Below are positions 1 to 5,713 of a stretch of DNA of 20,941 bases, piece after piece; positions within the stretch are counted from its first letter, which is position 1; every line of letters begins with the position of its first letter. This stretch comes from a virus, in IMG/VR virus record IMGVR_UViG_3300006802_000738, positions 1-20,941 of that record. One strand, given 5' to 3'. The notes beneath the pieces were generated by a model. The model was not told where the DNA came from. It did no database searches and saw nothing but the letters and a program-made list of their open reading frames with translations. Position numbers and translations under genes: made by a program.

Positions 1-598
1 CTAACCATACGCCGACAATAAGCCTGTTGACAACTAACGGTAACTAAGCAAAACGCTGCGATCCGATAACTCCAGCTAGGGGGCGACAAGATGCCGCACG
101 TTATACCTAAACCGAGCGATTCGCTTAGTTACAGTGTGCGCAAGCCAAGGGCCTTTCGGGCAGAGCCACTAGCTTCGGGCCGGGCCTTACGCTGTCTGCA
201 AACAGCACGGTTCCGGCGGAAGGTTCTAGTGGGGGCGTGGGCCTTTATCTCTCGCGAGTTGTTCGGCGGCCACACCTCTGGCTACTAGCCTCAGGGGGGT
301 CAGCTTGCTTCCGCGTCGTCGCAGCAGTCTCTGTGCTCGGGCTTCCGGATCCTCTCCACGCAACCGCGCGGGGGTCTTTCCTGCCGATGAGACCAGCTGG
401 CGCTTCCGCGTCACACCTGTCAGTGGTTCAACCGTCGACCTTTCGATCGATGGGCACAGCATGGCCCGGATTCGCCCGGTTGGTCAAGCACCTTCGACCG
501 GTTCGCCAACCGGCACACGGGTCAGGGGCTCGGGGGCAGGGAGAGGAACCGCGCAACGCCCGCGCAAATACCATGCCGGACCCCCTGCGGCACAACGC

Positions 599-615
599 TG
601 TAACAATTCGTTACA
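599..615. promoter_or_regulatory. 17-bp dyad TGTAAC-N5-GTTACA, possible operator
   Basis: A perfect inverted repeat with 6-base arms and a 5-base centre. It lies about 45 bases upstream of a perfect TATAAT box. A second, overlapping inverted repeat (ACAAT at 603-607 with ATTGT at 615-619) could form an alternative pairing. The dimension fits a dimeric helix-turn-helix repressor site, but no second copy was seen and no regulator is linked to it. Confidence 0.35.
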
Positions 616-660
616 TTGTGTGATTCTTCAGGGCTAAATGTAAAACTTAACAGAACTAAA

Positions 661-666
661 TATAAT
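661..666 (+). promoter_or_regulatory. Perfect TATAAT box, possible promoter
   Basis: TATAAT sits in an AT-rich stretch (ctaaatataatttaag). No good TTGACA-like box lies 16-18 bases upstream, so it would be a weak or activator-dependent sigma70 promoter. A transcript would start near 673 and meet a run of eight T at 719-726, so it could give a very short RNA or lead on to the gene at 877. Confidence 0.3.
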
Positions 667-806
667 TTAAGGCAACGCTATGTGTAGCTTACTACCACGC
701 GCGCACCCGCAACCCTGCTTTTTTTTAAATAGCGCGCTACGACGACGGGGTGGGCGAGAAGCCAAAAATAATCTGGCGGGCAAAATAGGGGTAAAAGTTG
801 TCGAGT

Positions 807-816
807 GTTAATATAC
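807..816 (+). promoter_or_regulatory. GTTAATATAC motif, promoter-like
   Basis: The identical 10-mer occurs at 14394-14403, where it forms the -10 part of the likely terminase promoter. A 9-of-10 match lies on the minus strand at 6890-6881, upstream of the FkbM gene. Here it precedes the gene at 877, but no consensus -35 box is visible. Confidence 0.3.
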
Positions 817-827
817 TAACAGGCGCC

Positions 828-843
828 CAGCGCGTAAGCGCTG
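828..843 (+). promoter_or_regulatory. Leader hairpin with GTAA tetraloop
   Basis: CAGCGC-GTAA-GCGCTG is a perfect 6-bp stem closed by a GNRA-type tetraloop. It lies between the promoter-like motif at 807-816 and the gene at 877. It is followed by a modest T-rich stretch (caccttttg), so it could be an attenuator, an mRNA-stabilising 5' hairpin or a weak terminator. Confidence 0.35.
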
Positions 844-876
844 ACTGGTTCACCTTTTGTTGGTCATGCCTAGGCT

Positions 877-1215
877 ATGACTACCGGCTTAAGGCTTATG
901 TTGTCCCCGGATGTGCGCCTCAGAGTCGAATTTATCTGTCAGCGCATCTCGAAGGGGCACGAAGTCAAGCTCAGCGACATGCAATGGATCCAGAAGTGGG
1001 CCAACTGCAACCACTCCGTCGACGCCATGCTGCGAAAAGCACGCCGCGTGGCTGTGCAGGGCGACCTACCGACGGACGGATTGGACGCTTTTATGCAAGA
1101 TATGGATATTGGTGAGCCAGATCCGTCTGATCAGCTATCCGGACCGCAAGATCCAACGACGCTTGCTGAGTGGTTTAGTCAAAAGCGCAAGTGGTTTAGG
1201 GGCACGGGTGTCTAA
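877..1215 (+). CDS. Conserved-looking hypothetical protein, 112 aa
   Basis: I do not recognise the family with certainty. The protein is soluble, with no signal peptide or membrane segment. Its first two thirds look helical and basic (ICQRISKGHEV, then AMLRKARRVAV). The tail is acidic, with an LDAFMQDMDIGEPDP stretch near residues 67-82. An in-frame stop lies just upstream at 871-873, so translation begins at 877 or at the second ATG at 898. The latter has a nearby AAGG and gives an N-terminus of MLSPDVRLRVEF; I find it equally likely. It is the first gene after the gene-free leader region and is read in the same direction as the virion genes. The balanced amino-acid composition supports a real gene. 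Function unknown. Confidence 0.7.
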   Translation: MTTGLRLMLSPDVRLRVEFICQRISKGHEVKLSDMQWIQKWANCNHSVDAMLRKARRVAVQGDLPTDGLDAFMQDMDIGEPDPSDQLSGPQDPTTLAEWFSQKRKWFRGTGV

Positions 1216-1246
1216 ACATCCGTTTTTCGGACATTTGAATTGAGGC

Positions 1247-1252
1247 TATACT
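1247..1252 (+). promoter_or_regulatory. TATACT -10-like box
   Basis: TATACT matches five of six bases of the sigma70 -10 box and would start RNA near 1259, 14 bases before the ATG at 1273. No good -35 box is present, so support is weak. Confidence 0.3.
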
Positions 1253-1272
1253 GACGTAGGGGCTTCACTAAA

Positions 1273-1530
1273 ATGTATAGCGCTGACGAATTGCTGGCTA
1301 ACCTGCCGGATTTTGACCGGACGAAGATCCGCGGCGGCAATAGCCCGTACAGTCAGCCCACTATGCCTGGTGAGCAGCGACTGACTCCGCGCATGCAAGA
1401 ACCCCGTAACGAAGTCCCATTGCGCTTGGGCCCGTCACTGAAGCAAGCCAGCGGGTCGGGGCTAGAGTTTTTGGAAGGATATCTTCCTGAGATTATTGCC
1501 CAGCTGATCGAGTCTTCGCGCCAAGGCTGA
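1273..1530 (+). CDS. Small hypothetical protein, 85 aa
   Basis: Not recognised. The N-terminal two thirds are rich in Pro, Arg and Asn and look unstructured. The C-terminus (about residues 62-82, GLEFLEGYLPEIIAQLIESS) is a likely amphipathic helix. No membrane segment or metal-binding motif is seen. The gene has its own -10-like box just upstream, and its TGA is one base before the GTG start of the next gene, so the two are probably cotranscribed and coupled. Small helix-tailed proteins next to larger virion proteins can be assembly partners, but that is only inference from position. Confidence 0.65.
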   Translation: MYSADELLANLPDFDRTKIRGGNSPYSQPTMPGEQRLTPRMQEPRNEVPLRLGPSLKQASGSGLEFLEGYLPEIIAQLIESSRQG

Positions 1531-1531
1531 C

Positions 1532-2440
1532 GTGGGCATTTCTTTACCCTCCTGGTTAGCCCCGATCGGGCAGTCGCTGCAGCGCGCAAAACAAAGCGCT
1601 GTTCGCATGGCGACTACAAATCCCGTTGTAGCCCCGATTCTTAAGCAATACCGTACGCGCGTTCCTGAACCTGTTCGTCGTTATATAAATCCTCGTCTTA
1701 ATCCCCTCAGCGGGGTGCAGGATATTGCTGGTCTTAACTCTCTGCTGTTCGGTCGAAACGAGCCTACGGCTACGGGGATCTACGCAGCTGGTCTTATCAC
1801 CCCCGTCGCGGGCACGATTGCAGGTCTTTCACAGTTAGGAGGCGACACACCTCAAGCCGATACTCCGTACGGAAATTGGAGACGCCTTGGTTATAAGTCT
1901 GAAAATGATATGCGACTTCGGGTCGCGCAAGCGCAAGCTAATGAGAACGCACGCGCTCTGATTGGCCGTCTTACGGTTCCCGGCGCACCCGCGTTTGTAC
2001 CGCCGGCTGCACCCCGCGATATTCCTGAGTCACTTGCTGCGCCCTCGACTCTCGAAATCCCTCGAAACCCCGTGGACGCAAGTACGCGTCAAGTCGGTAC
2101 GCCTGCACCGCAAGCCCCTATTGTCCGGGCTGATGTTAGTGCAATCCCGTACAAAGCCTATGAAGCTGCCGTGACCACGGGGTTAGCTCAGAATTCTGTA
2201 ACACCTCAGGATCTCTATCGGGCCCAGGAGTATTACGGCAATGTTATGGATCAGAGCGGGGATCTCCAAAGTCGGTTGAAAGCTGCTGGCGGCGCAGCGG
2301 GCATGACTGATGAAGCTCTTAGTGCCTGGGTGAAAGAGAATCCAGCTTTGGCGTACCGAGAAATGTTTAGGCGCGAGAAGCTCCTAAAGGATTCTTATGC
2401 TCGGAGTGCTGCCGAATCAGCTGAAAGTACGCTAATCTGA
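1532..2440 (+). CDS. Pro/Ala-rich protein, possible virion component, 302 aa
   Basis: No family recognised. Residues 1-60 carry Pro-spaced basic segments (PSWLAPIGQSLQRAK, then RVPEPVRRYINPRLNP). A weakly hydrophobic Gly/Ala stretch follows near residues 80-100. A long Pro/Ala-rich linker spans about 145-200, and the C-terminal third is helical and charged (EMFRREKLLKDSYA near the end). This pattern resembles the Ala-rich proteins encoded at 9239-11592, so a virion or DNA-ejection role is possible but unproven. Translation starts at GTG 1532, one base after the previous stop, with AAGG upstream. An internal ATG at 1610 is the alternative. A structured, gene-free interval follows. Confidence 0.65.
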   Translation: MGISLPSWLAPIGQSLQRAKQSAVRMATTNPVVAPILKQYRTRVPEPVRRYINPRLNPLSGVQDIAGLNSLLFGRNEPTATGIYAAGLITPVAGTIAGLSQLGGDTPQADTPYGNWRRLGYKSENDMRLRVAQAQANENARALIGRLTVPGAPAFVPPAAPRDIPESLAAPSTLEIPRNPVDASTRQVGTPAPQAPIVRADVSAIPYKAYEAAVTTGLAQNSVTPQDLYRAQEYYGNVMDQSGDLQSRLKAAGGAAGMTDEALSAWVKENPALAYREMFRREKLLKDSYARSAAESAESTLI

Positions 2441-2465
2441 TTCAGTTCCCGCTCTGTTTCGGCAT

Positions 2466-2536
2466 CGGGCACTGGCGCGCGCTGGGCAGATAGCCCAGAA
2501 AGCAGCCCGGTTATGGAGGCGTCCGATAACGTCTCC
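2466..2536. other. Two consecutive stable hairpins
   Basis: CGGGC at 2466-2470 pairs with GCCCG at 2505-2509 and encloses CTGGGC-AGATA-GCCCAG at 2482-2498. Directly after it, GGAGGCGT at 2515-2522 pairs with ACGTCTCC at 2529-2536 with one G-U pair. The interval lies between convergent genes (stops at 2440 and 2617), where a bidirectional terminator would be expected. No T-run follows either hairpin, so a structured RNA is equally possible. Confidence 0.45.
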
Positions 2537-2539
2537 CCG

Positions 2540-2614
2540 CATCCCGTGCGAGCCAATCGGAAAGGACGGTAATGCTGCTGCATTACGATGCGGGTTCGAC
2601 TCCCGCCGGGGTGA
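2540..2614 (+). tRNA. tRNA-like element, non-canonical, anticodon uncertain
   Basis: The 3' half is typical of tRNA: a T arm GCGGG-TTCGACT-CCCGC at 2590-2606, followed by CGGGGTG and a discriminator A. The acceptor pairs fully with CATCCCG at 2540-2546 (one G-U), giving 75 nt in all. A hairpin GTAAT/ATTAC at 2569-2586 sits where the anticodon arm should be. Its loop, GCTGCTGC, has 8 rather than 7 bases, and no normal D arm forms in 2547-2568. If T2576 is position 33, the anticodon would read GCT (Ser). No CCA is encoded. It may be a degenerate tRNA, an unusual one, or a tRNA-like RNA end. Confidence 0.35.
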
Positions 2615-2616
2615 TT

Positions 2617-3504
2617 TCAATCTGACAAACGGCTTACAGCGAGTTTAAACATTCGCTGCCAGTTGCGTTTCCAGTGTTGCCAGAAGTCTATGCAGCTCTC
2701 TTGTACTGCATCGACAAGGCCGCTATCCAAAACTGTACGGGCTTTCAGGGCGGCGTCTTCCCACGTGTCGGCCAGCACGAACGGCAGCGTGGTTTCGCCT
2801 CGAAATACGGCGTGCCAATACGACGGATCAATCTGCAGTGATGTGTCATTCCTGAGAACGACAGGGATTACGCCGGCTTCTAAAGCCTCGTAGATCCTGA
2901 ACGAGTCGTTACTGGCTCCACCGCAGGGCGCAGGAGCAAAGATACAGTTGTTTAGGAGTTCGGCGTACCGCTGTGGAGGCAAGTACAACGGGTCGTTGAA
3001 GTTCTTAAAGATGTGAGTTTCGTAGGGTTGAAGCGATTCGAGCTGTTTTAGCGCCTCAGCACGGTCTGTTTTGAGGCTTCCGGCGAATCCCCACATCAAC
3101 TCGCGCTCGCTCGCCTTGCGTTTCGTGCTTGCGTGCGTCTCAAATCCATTTTGCCAGCCCAGGCCGAAGATAAAAGCCTTTGGGTTGTTTAGGACCAATG
3201 GGTGCGCGTAGTTGCGCGCCAGAAAAACGCAGTTTGGGTCGTCTATAAACGGCGTGTCGTGCGCTAAACACTCGTCTGACAGCAAAATGACGCCAAATTT
3301 CACCCCGTGGCGACGAAGTTTGGCGATATACGCGTCTGCCGCTCCCGCATTCGTGCACACGATGCAGTTTTCGGCGACGTCTGGGATTGATCCTGGCTCA
3401 AAAACCGTGATTTCGACGGAATTTGGCGGCAAAAGGCCTAAAAGCCAGTTTCGGCCCCACGGATAGCCGCCATCACCAAACCACAAAAGTGGAATTTGGC
3501 TCAT
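2617..3504 (-). CDS. Exostosin-like glycosyltransferase
   Basis: The 295-aa protein fits the exostosin (GT47-like) fold. The diagnostic part is about residues 180-217: YAELLNNCIFAPAPCGG, then SFRIYEALEAGVIPVVL. That is the nucleotide-sugar-binding segment with the conserved Glu in R-I-Y-E-A-L. The N-terminal half has alternating hydrophobic strands (VILLSDE near 72-78) as in the acceptor domain. There is no signal peptide or membrane anchor, so it would act in the cytoplasm, moving a sugar onto a glycan precursor. Donor and acceptor are unknown. The ATG overlaps the stop of the upstream methyltransferase as ATGA, so the two are translationally coupled. The pair runs against the surrounding + strand genes. 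Family call fairly sure; substrate not. Confidence 0.8.
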   Translation of the reverse strand: MSQIPLLWFGDGGYPWGRNWLLGLLPPNSVEITVFEPGSIPDVAENCIVCTNAGAADAYIAKLRRHGVKFGVILLSDECLAHDTPFIDDPNCVFLARNYAHPLVLNNPKAFIFGLGWQNGFETHASTKRKASERELMWGFAGSLKTDRAEALKQLESLQPYETHIFKNFNDPLYLPPQRYAELLNNCIFAPAPCGGASNDSFRIYEALEAGVIPVVLRNDTSLQIDPSYWHAVFRGETTLPFVLADTWEDAALKARTVLDSGLVDAVQESCIDFWQHWKRNWQRMFKLAVSRLSD

Positions 3505-4142
3505 TTAACGACGCACCACAGCTGCCAACCCGTCATAAAGCCCATTTCTAGGCTTCCGCACGCGTTTAGGGCGTTATCCACGCCTCGTTTGACTTCTTGG
3601 TGACCATAGTCATCGAAAATGACCACACCGCCAGGACGAACTAGAGGCAGATACAGTGCTATATCGCGACAAACCGCATTTGGAGTGTGCTCGCCGTCGA
3701 TATACAGAATGTCGATTGGTTGTTTGAGCTCTCGGTTGATCGTTGGGAACAAATCCCAAGAGCAGCCCACGCGAACGTCTACTTTGCCGGCGTTTTTGCT
3801 CATCGCGATGTTAGATCGCGCGATGTATTCAATTTTGTCCAGCGTGGGGAACTTCTCTTTTTCTTCTTTGTACTCTTGGTTGCCTGTGAAGGGGTCAATG
3901 GCGATTAGCCGACTGTCGGGATGATCTAGGAAGTTATCGGACCACCAACAGGTGGACGCACCTTCGTAAACACCGATTTCGACGATCAGACGTTGTTCGG
4001 CGGGGTCGAAGTGCAGTTTTTTAGCGCGCTCCTCTTGGGAGACGATCTTTGCGGAACCTAGTAGCTGTGTGTACCAAGTGTGCGTGATGTTGTATTTTTT
4101 ATCTAAGAAGAAATTCACGGCTCTGGGGCTGATAATCAACAT
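3501..4142 (-). CDS. Class I SAM-dependent methyltransferase (Methyltransf_24-like)
   Basis: 213 aa from the ATG at 4142; an upstream in-frame ATG at 4208 would add 22 basic residues with little resemblance to the family. The SAM-binding motif I is VEIGVYEGAST at 54-64, the acidic end of strand 2 is AIDPF at 81-85, motif III-like YIDGEH is at 147-152, and GGVVIFDDYG is at 171-180. This pattern (YIDGxH, then FDDY) is that of the Methyltransf_24 and cephalosporin hydroxylase-like group, often found in glycan and O-antigen clusters, where it methylates sugars. It is cytoplasmic. It forms a coupled pair with the exostosin-like glycosyltransferase through an ATGA overlap, which suggests that one enzyme adds a sugar and the other methylates it. 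Confidence 0.82.
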   Translation of the reverse strand: MLIISPRAVNFFLDKKYNITHTWYTQLLGSAKIVSQEERAKKLHFDPAEQRLIVEIGVYEGASTCWWSDNFLDHPDSRLIAIDPFTGNQEYKEEKEKFPTLDKIEYIARSNIAMSKNAGKVDVRVGCSWDLFPTINRELKQPIDILYIDGEHTPNAVCRDIALYLPLVRPGGVVIFDDYGHQEVKRGVDNALNACGSLEMGFMTGWQLWCVVK

Positions 4143-4172
4143 AGTAACAGTTCTTACCGGAGCTGCCTGCCC

Positions 4173-4202
4173 TTGACACCGGCGCCACATAGCTGGTATG
4201 CT
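4173..4202 (+). promoter_or_regulatory. Sigma70-type promoter with extended -10
   Basis: TTGACA at 4173-4178, an 18-base spacer, and TATGCT at 4197-4202 preceded by TGG, which gives the TGn extended -10. RNA would begin near 4209, 17 bases before the ATG at 4226. This is the best host-like promoter in the window and lies in the divergent gap beside the minus-strand methyltransferase. Confidence 0.6.
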
Positions 4203-4225
4203 GCGCATGGAATTACTTCCAACAC

Positions 4226-4528
4226 ATGGCTAGCGACATCAAAATCAATCTCGACAGTAAGCACCTGCCCCAAACTGCGGCAGCTTGGCAGGCGTGGAAA
4301 ATCATTCTGGCGACGTTCGCATGCGGGTTTGTTGGCGTCGTCGGTTCGCTTCTGCTGGTTGCCGTTTTCTGGGTCTTTACCGCGCCGATGCGTGAGACTC
4401 AAACGGACAAACTCCGCAAAGCAGCCAAAGAGCAGTGCATGGCCCAGTTCCTCATTGAGAACAATGGTATGCGTGCCGATACGGGGTTCTCGATTTGCAC
4501 GGCTAAGAGCAAGCTTCAGTACCCATGA
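4226..4528 (+). CDS. Small single-pass membrane protein, 100 aa
   Basis: Residues about 25-53 form one strong hydrophobic helix (ILATFACGFVGVVGSLLLVA and onward), preceded by a short hydrophilic head and followed by a basic, Lys/Arg-containing tail of about 45 residues with two Cys (in EQCMAQ and FSICTA). This predicts an inner-membrane protein. It could be a holin- or spanin-associated protein, or a membrane effector of the phage. No family is recognised, and the single helix and the long tail fit neither a classical two- nor three-helix holin. It has its own strong promoter at 4173-4202 and a stem-loop right after its stop, so it looks like an independent single-gene unit that may be expressed early. 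Confidence 0.7.
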   Translation: MASDIKINLDSKHLPQTAAAWQAWKIILATFACGFVGVVGSLLLVAVFWVFTAPMRETQTDKLRKAAKEQCMAQFLIENNGMRADTGFSICTAKSKLQYP

Positions 4529-4541
4529 CATGAGACTCAAA

Positions 4542-4572
4542 CAAGCCCCCGAGATTGTTTGCGGGGGTCTTG
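4542..4572 (+). terminator. Strong stem-loop after the membrane-protein gene
   Basis: CAAGCCCCCG at 4542-4551 pairs with CGGGGG-(T)-CTTG at 4562-4572, a 10-bp stem with one bulged T and a 10-base loop. It begins 14 bases after the stop of the gene at 4226-4528. No T-run follows at once (six T come only at 4584), so efficiency as an intrinsic terminator is uncertain. Confidence 0.5.
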
Positions 4573-4598
4573 CGTAGTACTAAGTTTTTTGGTTTACT

Positions 4599-4835
4599 AT
4601 GGTTGTTCTTGGTTCTCCGGACGTGACCCTGCATCAGCTCTACGCTGTCTGTCCACGGTGTTTTACTCCATTTGTGCTTAAGGGGTCTCGCCTTCGTAAG
4701 TACAACCAAACACTAGAGCGCAATCCGGCTATGAAGGGCCCCTACTGTTCGTATCTGTGCTCTGCGCCCAGCAACTTGGAGAAAGCCCCGACCTTTGTTA
4801 AAAAAAGAAAAAAAGACGCCAATCGTACCGAGTAG
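4599..4835 (+). CDS. Zinc-ribbon protein, 78 aa
   Basis: The N-terminal half carries a four-Cys metal site: CPRC at residues 18-21 and CSYLC at 50-54, separated by a basic linker (KGSRLRKYNQT). This CxxC...CxxxC arrangement resembles the zinc-ribbon part of some small phage proteins and of HNH-associated zinc fingers. No HNH catalytic histidines are present, so I do not call it a nuclease. The C-terminus is strongly basic (KKRKKD), which suggests nucleic-acid binding. It begins 26 bases after the strong stem-loop and ends 25 bases before the tRNA genes, with which it may be cotranscribed. Function unknown; the metal-binding inference is fairly good. Confidence 0.7.
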   Translation: MVVLGSPDVTLHQLYAVCPRCFTPFVLKGSRLRKYNQTLERNPAMKGPYCSYLCSAPSNLEKAPTFVKKRKKDANRTE

Positions 4836-4860
4836 GGGTTCTGGCGCTGTTATGCTTTAT

Positions 4861-4936
4861 GCGCGTCTTGCTATCTGGTGAAAGCAGCGAACTCATAATT
4901 CGCCTCAGAAGGGTTCGATCCCCTTGACGCGCACCA
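4861..4936 (+). tRNA. tRNA with CAT anticodon (elongator Met or Ile2)
   Basis: Canonical cloverleaf of 76 nt: acceptor GCGCGTC/GACGCGC, D arm GCT/AGC, anticodon stem GCGAA/TTCGC with loop CTCATAA, variable loop CTCAG, T arm AAGGG-TTCGATC-CCCTT, discriminator A, and an encoded CCA at 4934-4936. The first pair is G1-C72, so it is not the initiator. A CAT anticodon may decode AUG, or AUA if C34 is changed to lysidine; the sequence alone does not tell which. Confidence 0.93.
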
Positions 4937-4946
4937 AACCCTTAAA

Positions 4947-5028
4947 GGGAGCGTGGTGAAATTGGTAAACACTACGGATTTAAAATCCGTTGACCTTGGT
5001 CTTGCGGGTTCAAGTCCCGCCGCTCCTA
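4947..5028 (+). tRNA. tRNA-Leu (TAA anticodon)
   Basis: Class II tRNA of 82 nt. Acceptor GGGAGCG pairs with CGCTCCT (G-U at the first pair). The anticodon stem is ACGGA/TCCGT with loop TTTAAAA (anticodon TAA). A variable arm GACC-TT-GGTC follows, then T arm GCGGG-TTCAAGT-CCCGC and discriminator A. The bases after it are CCT, so unlike its neighbour it does not encode a full CCA. It lies 10 bases after tRNA-CAT, and the two are probably processed from one transcript. Confidence 0.93.
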
Positions 5029-5063
5029 CCTACACACCACATAACACTGTGCCCGACATCTCC

Positions 5064-5231
5064 ATGTGTTCTAATGGCGATTCCTGCGCACTGCGCAGTA
5101 GTTGCTACCGGTATGTTGCGGAGCCTTCGCGATACCAGAGTTACATGGTGTCTCCCAATCCCGGCTCTGACTGCGAGTATTACTGGTCTAATGGCTCCCC
5201 TGATGATTGCAAGAACATCACCGAAACTTGA
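5064..5231 (+). CDS. Tiny cysteine-rich protein, 55 aa
   Basis: The protein has five Cys (residues 2, 8, 14, 37 and 49) together with clusters of Tyr and Ser, a composition unlike random translation and suggestive of a small metal-binding or disulfide-bonded fold. The frame is open back through the tRNA-Leu gene, but that part is a familiar tRNA read-through artefact. The true start is therefore likely the ATG at 5064, 35 bases after the tRNA. Its 3' end overlaps the next small gene by 29 bases. It has no membrane segment or signal peptide. I do not recognise the family. The chain of tiny genes 5064-5688 following the tRNAs looks like one operon. Confidence 0.55.
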   Translation: MCSNGDSCALRSSCYRYVAEPSRYQSYMVSPNPGSDCEYYWSNGSPDDCKNITET

Positions 5232-5385
5232 GAGCTCGCGGTTTATCGCGGTGTCCTTCCAGCGTCGCGATACCAAACAGTACAGTCAGCATCGTTTTGT
5301 CGGGTGGGACACAGCTCTTAAGTTTGCGCGCTGGGTAGCAAACTCTCCCGAACTTGAACTCCTCAAACTGGATCTGGAATCTTAA
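5203..5385 (+). CDS. Small hypothetical protein, 60 aa
   Basis: Starting at the ATG at 5203 (an ATG at 5191 would add four residues), it reads as a compact globular peptide: a basic N-terminus, a strand-like FIAVSFQRRD segment, then a helical half (GWDTALKFARWVANSP, followed by ELELLKLDLE). It overlaps the previous gene by 29 bases in another frame and its TAA directly abuts the ATG of the next gene, which indicates translational coupling. No family recognised. It is kept because its composition is protein-like and it exactly fills the space between two neighbours. Confidence 0.55.
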   Translation: MIARTSPKLESSRFIAVSFQRRDTKQYSQHRFVGWDTALKFARWVANSPELELLKLDLES

Positions 5386-5688
5386 ATGTCTACAAAAATC
5401 AAACACCATCTGAAAGTCGGTGACCGCGTGGCTGAGCGGCCTCGTCTCCGGGGGATTTTTGCGGTCCGTAAGGAATCTGTTGCCGTTGCCGAGTTTCACA
5501 GTCAACCGCGGTTCGGGGTTGTTAAGGAGCTGGTTGCTAAACCGAATGCGCGTGGTCAGGCGATTAAATACTGCATGGTGCTTTGGGATTATCAGCAAAC
5601 TCCGTCACTGCATGCTCACTCGCGGCTGTGTTTGGAGAGCGAGTGGGAGCAACTTACCGAGAATGCTCGGGAGACTATTGGCACCTAA
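5386..5688 (+). CDS. Hypothetical protein with SH3/KOW-like start, 100 aa
   Basis: The ATG follows the previous TAA without a gap. The N-terminal part reads KVGDRVAERPRLRGIFAVRK, the pattern of a small beta-barrel (KOW or SH3-like) in which a V-G-D-x-V turn opens the barrel. Later strands include FGVVKELV and YCMVLWDY. Such small barrels often bind RNA, DNA or protein partners, but no catalytic motif is visible, so no function is claimed. It is the last of three abutting tiny genes after the tRNAs. A short AATCT/AGATT dyad lies between it and the dCMP deaminase gene. Confidence 0.6.
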   Translation: MSTKIKHHLKVGDRVAERPRLRGIFAVRKESVAVAEFHSQPRFGVVKELVAKPNARGQAIKYCMVLWDYQQTPSLHAHSRLCLESEWEQLTENARETIGT

Positions 5689-5713
5689 TCTAAATACATA
5701 AGATTTTAGTTAC

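Larger units (their letters stand above)
1..876. other. Gene-free leader region with hairpins
   Basis: I see no convincing protein-coding gene here. The open frames at about 91-637 overlap one another on both strands, are rich in Arg, Pro and Ser, and resemble no family I know. Positions 100-600 are visibly GC-rich, while 600-820 turns AT-rich. Short perfect hairpins include GCTGT/ACAGC at 191-206 and CCGGTT-CGCC-AACCGG at 498-513. An 11-base repeat, gcttccgcgtc, occurs near 307 and again near 401. A run of eight T lies at 719-726. The region could hold control sites, a non-coding RNA or a decayed gene; the sequence alone does not decide. Confidence 0.5.

Noticed and set aside
27-32. Perfect TTGACA
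   Set aside because: No -10 box at 16-18 bases downstream.
91-637. Three overlapping + strand frames and one - strand frame in the leader region
   Set aside because: Arg/Pro/Ser-rich, overlapping one another, no ribosome site and no family resemblance; typical of GC-rich non-coding DNA.
654-661. T4-type late promoter (CTAAATAT), also CTAAATAC near 5691
   Set aside because: Only loose matches to TATAAATA, and not found before other late genes here.
798-1115. Open frame of 105 codons overlapping the 877 gene
   Set aside because: Runs through the leader hairpin and is out of frame with the more protein-like gene at 877.
2432-2620. Minus-strand frames across the tRNA-like element
   Set aside because: They read a phrase (RRESNPH) typical of tRNA genes translated on the wrong strand.
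4143-4208. 22-residue N-terminal extension of the methyltransferase at 3501
   Set aside because: Basic and unlike the family; the ATG at 4142 gives the usual length and motif spacing.
4851-4856. TATGCT box before tRNA-CAT
   Set aside because: Its start point would lie inside the tRNA (about 4863), so it cannot give a leader for processing; no -35 box.
4953-5063. Coding frame running back through tRNA-Leu
   Set aside because: The VNTTDLKSVDLGLAGSS phrase is the well-known translation of a tRNA-Leu gene; only the part from 5064 is kept.
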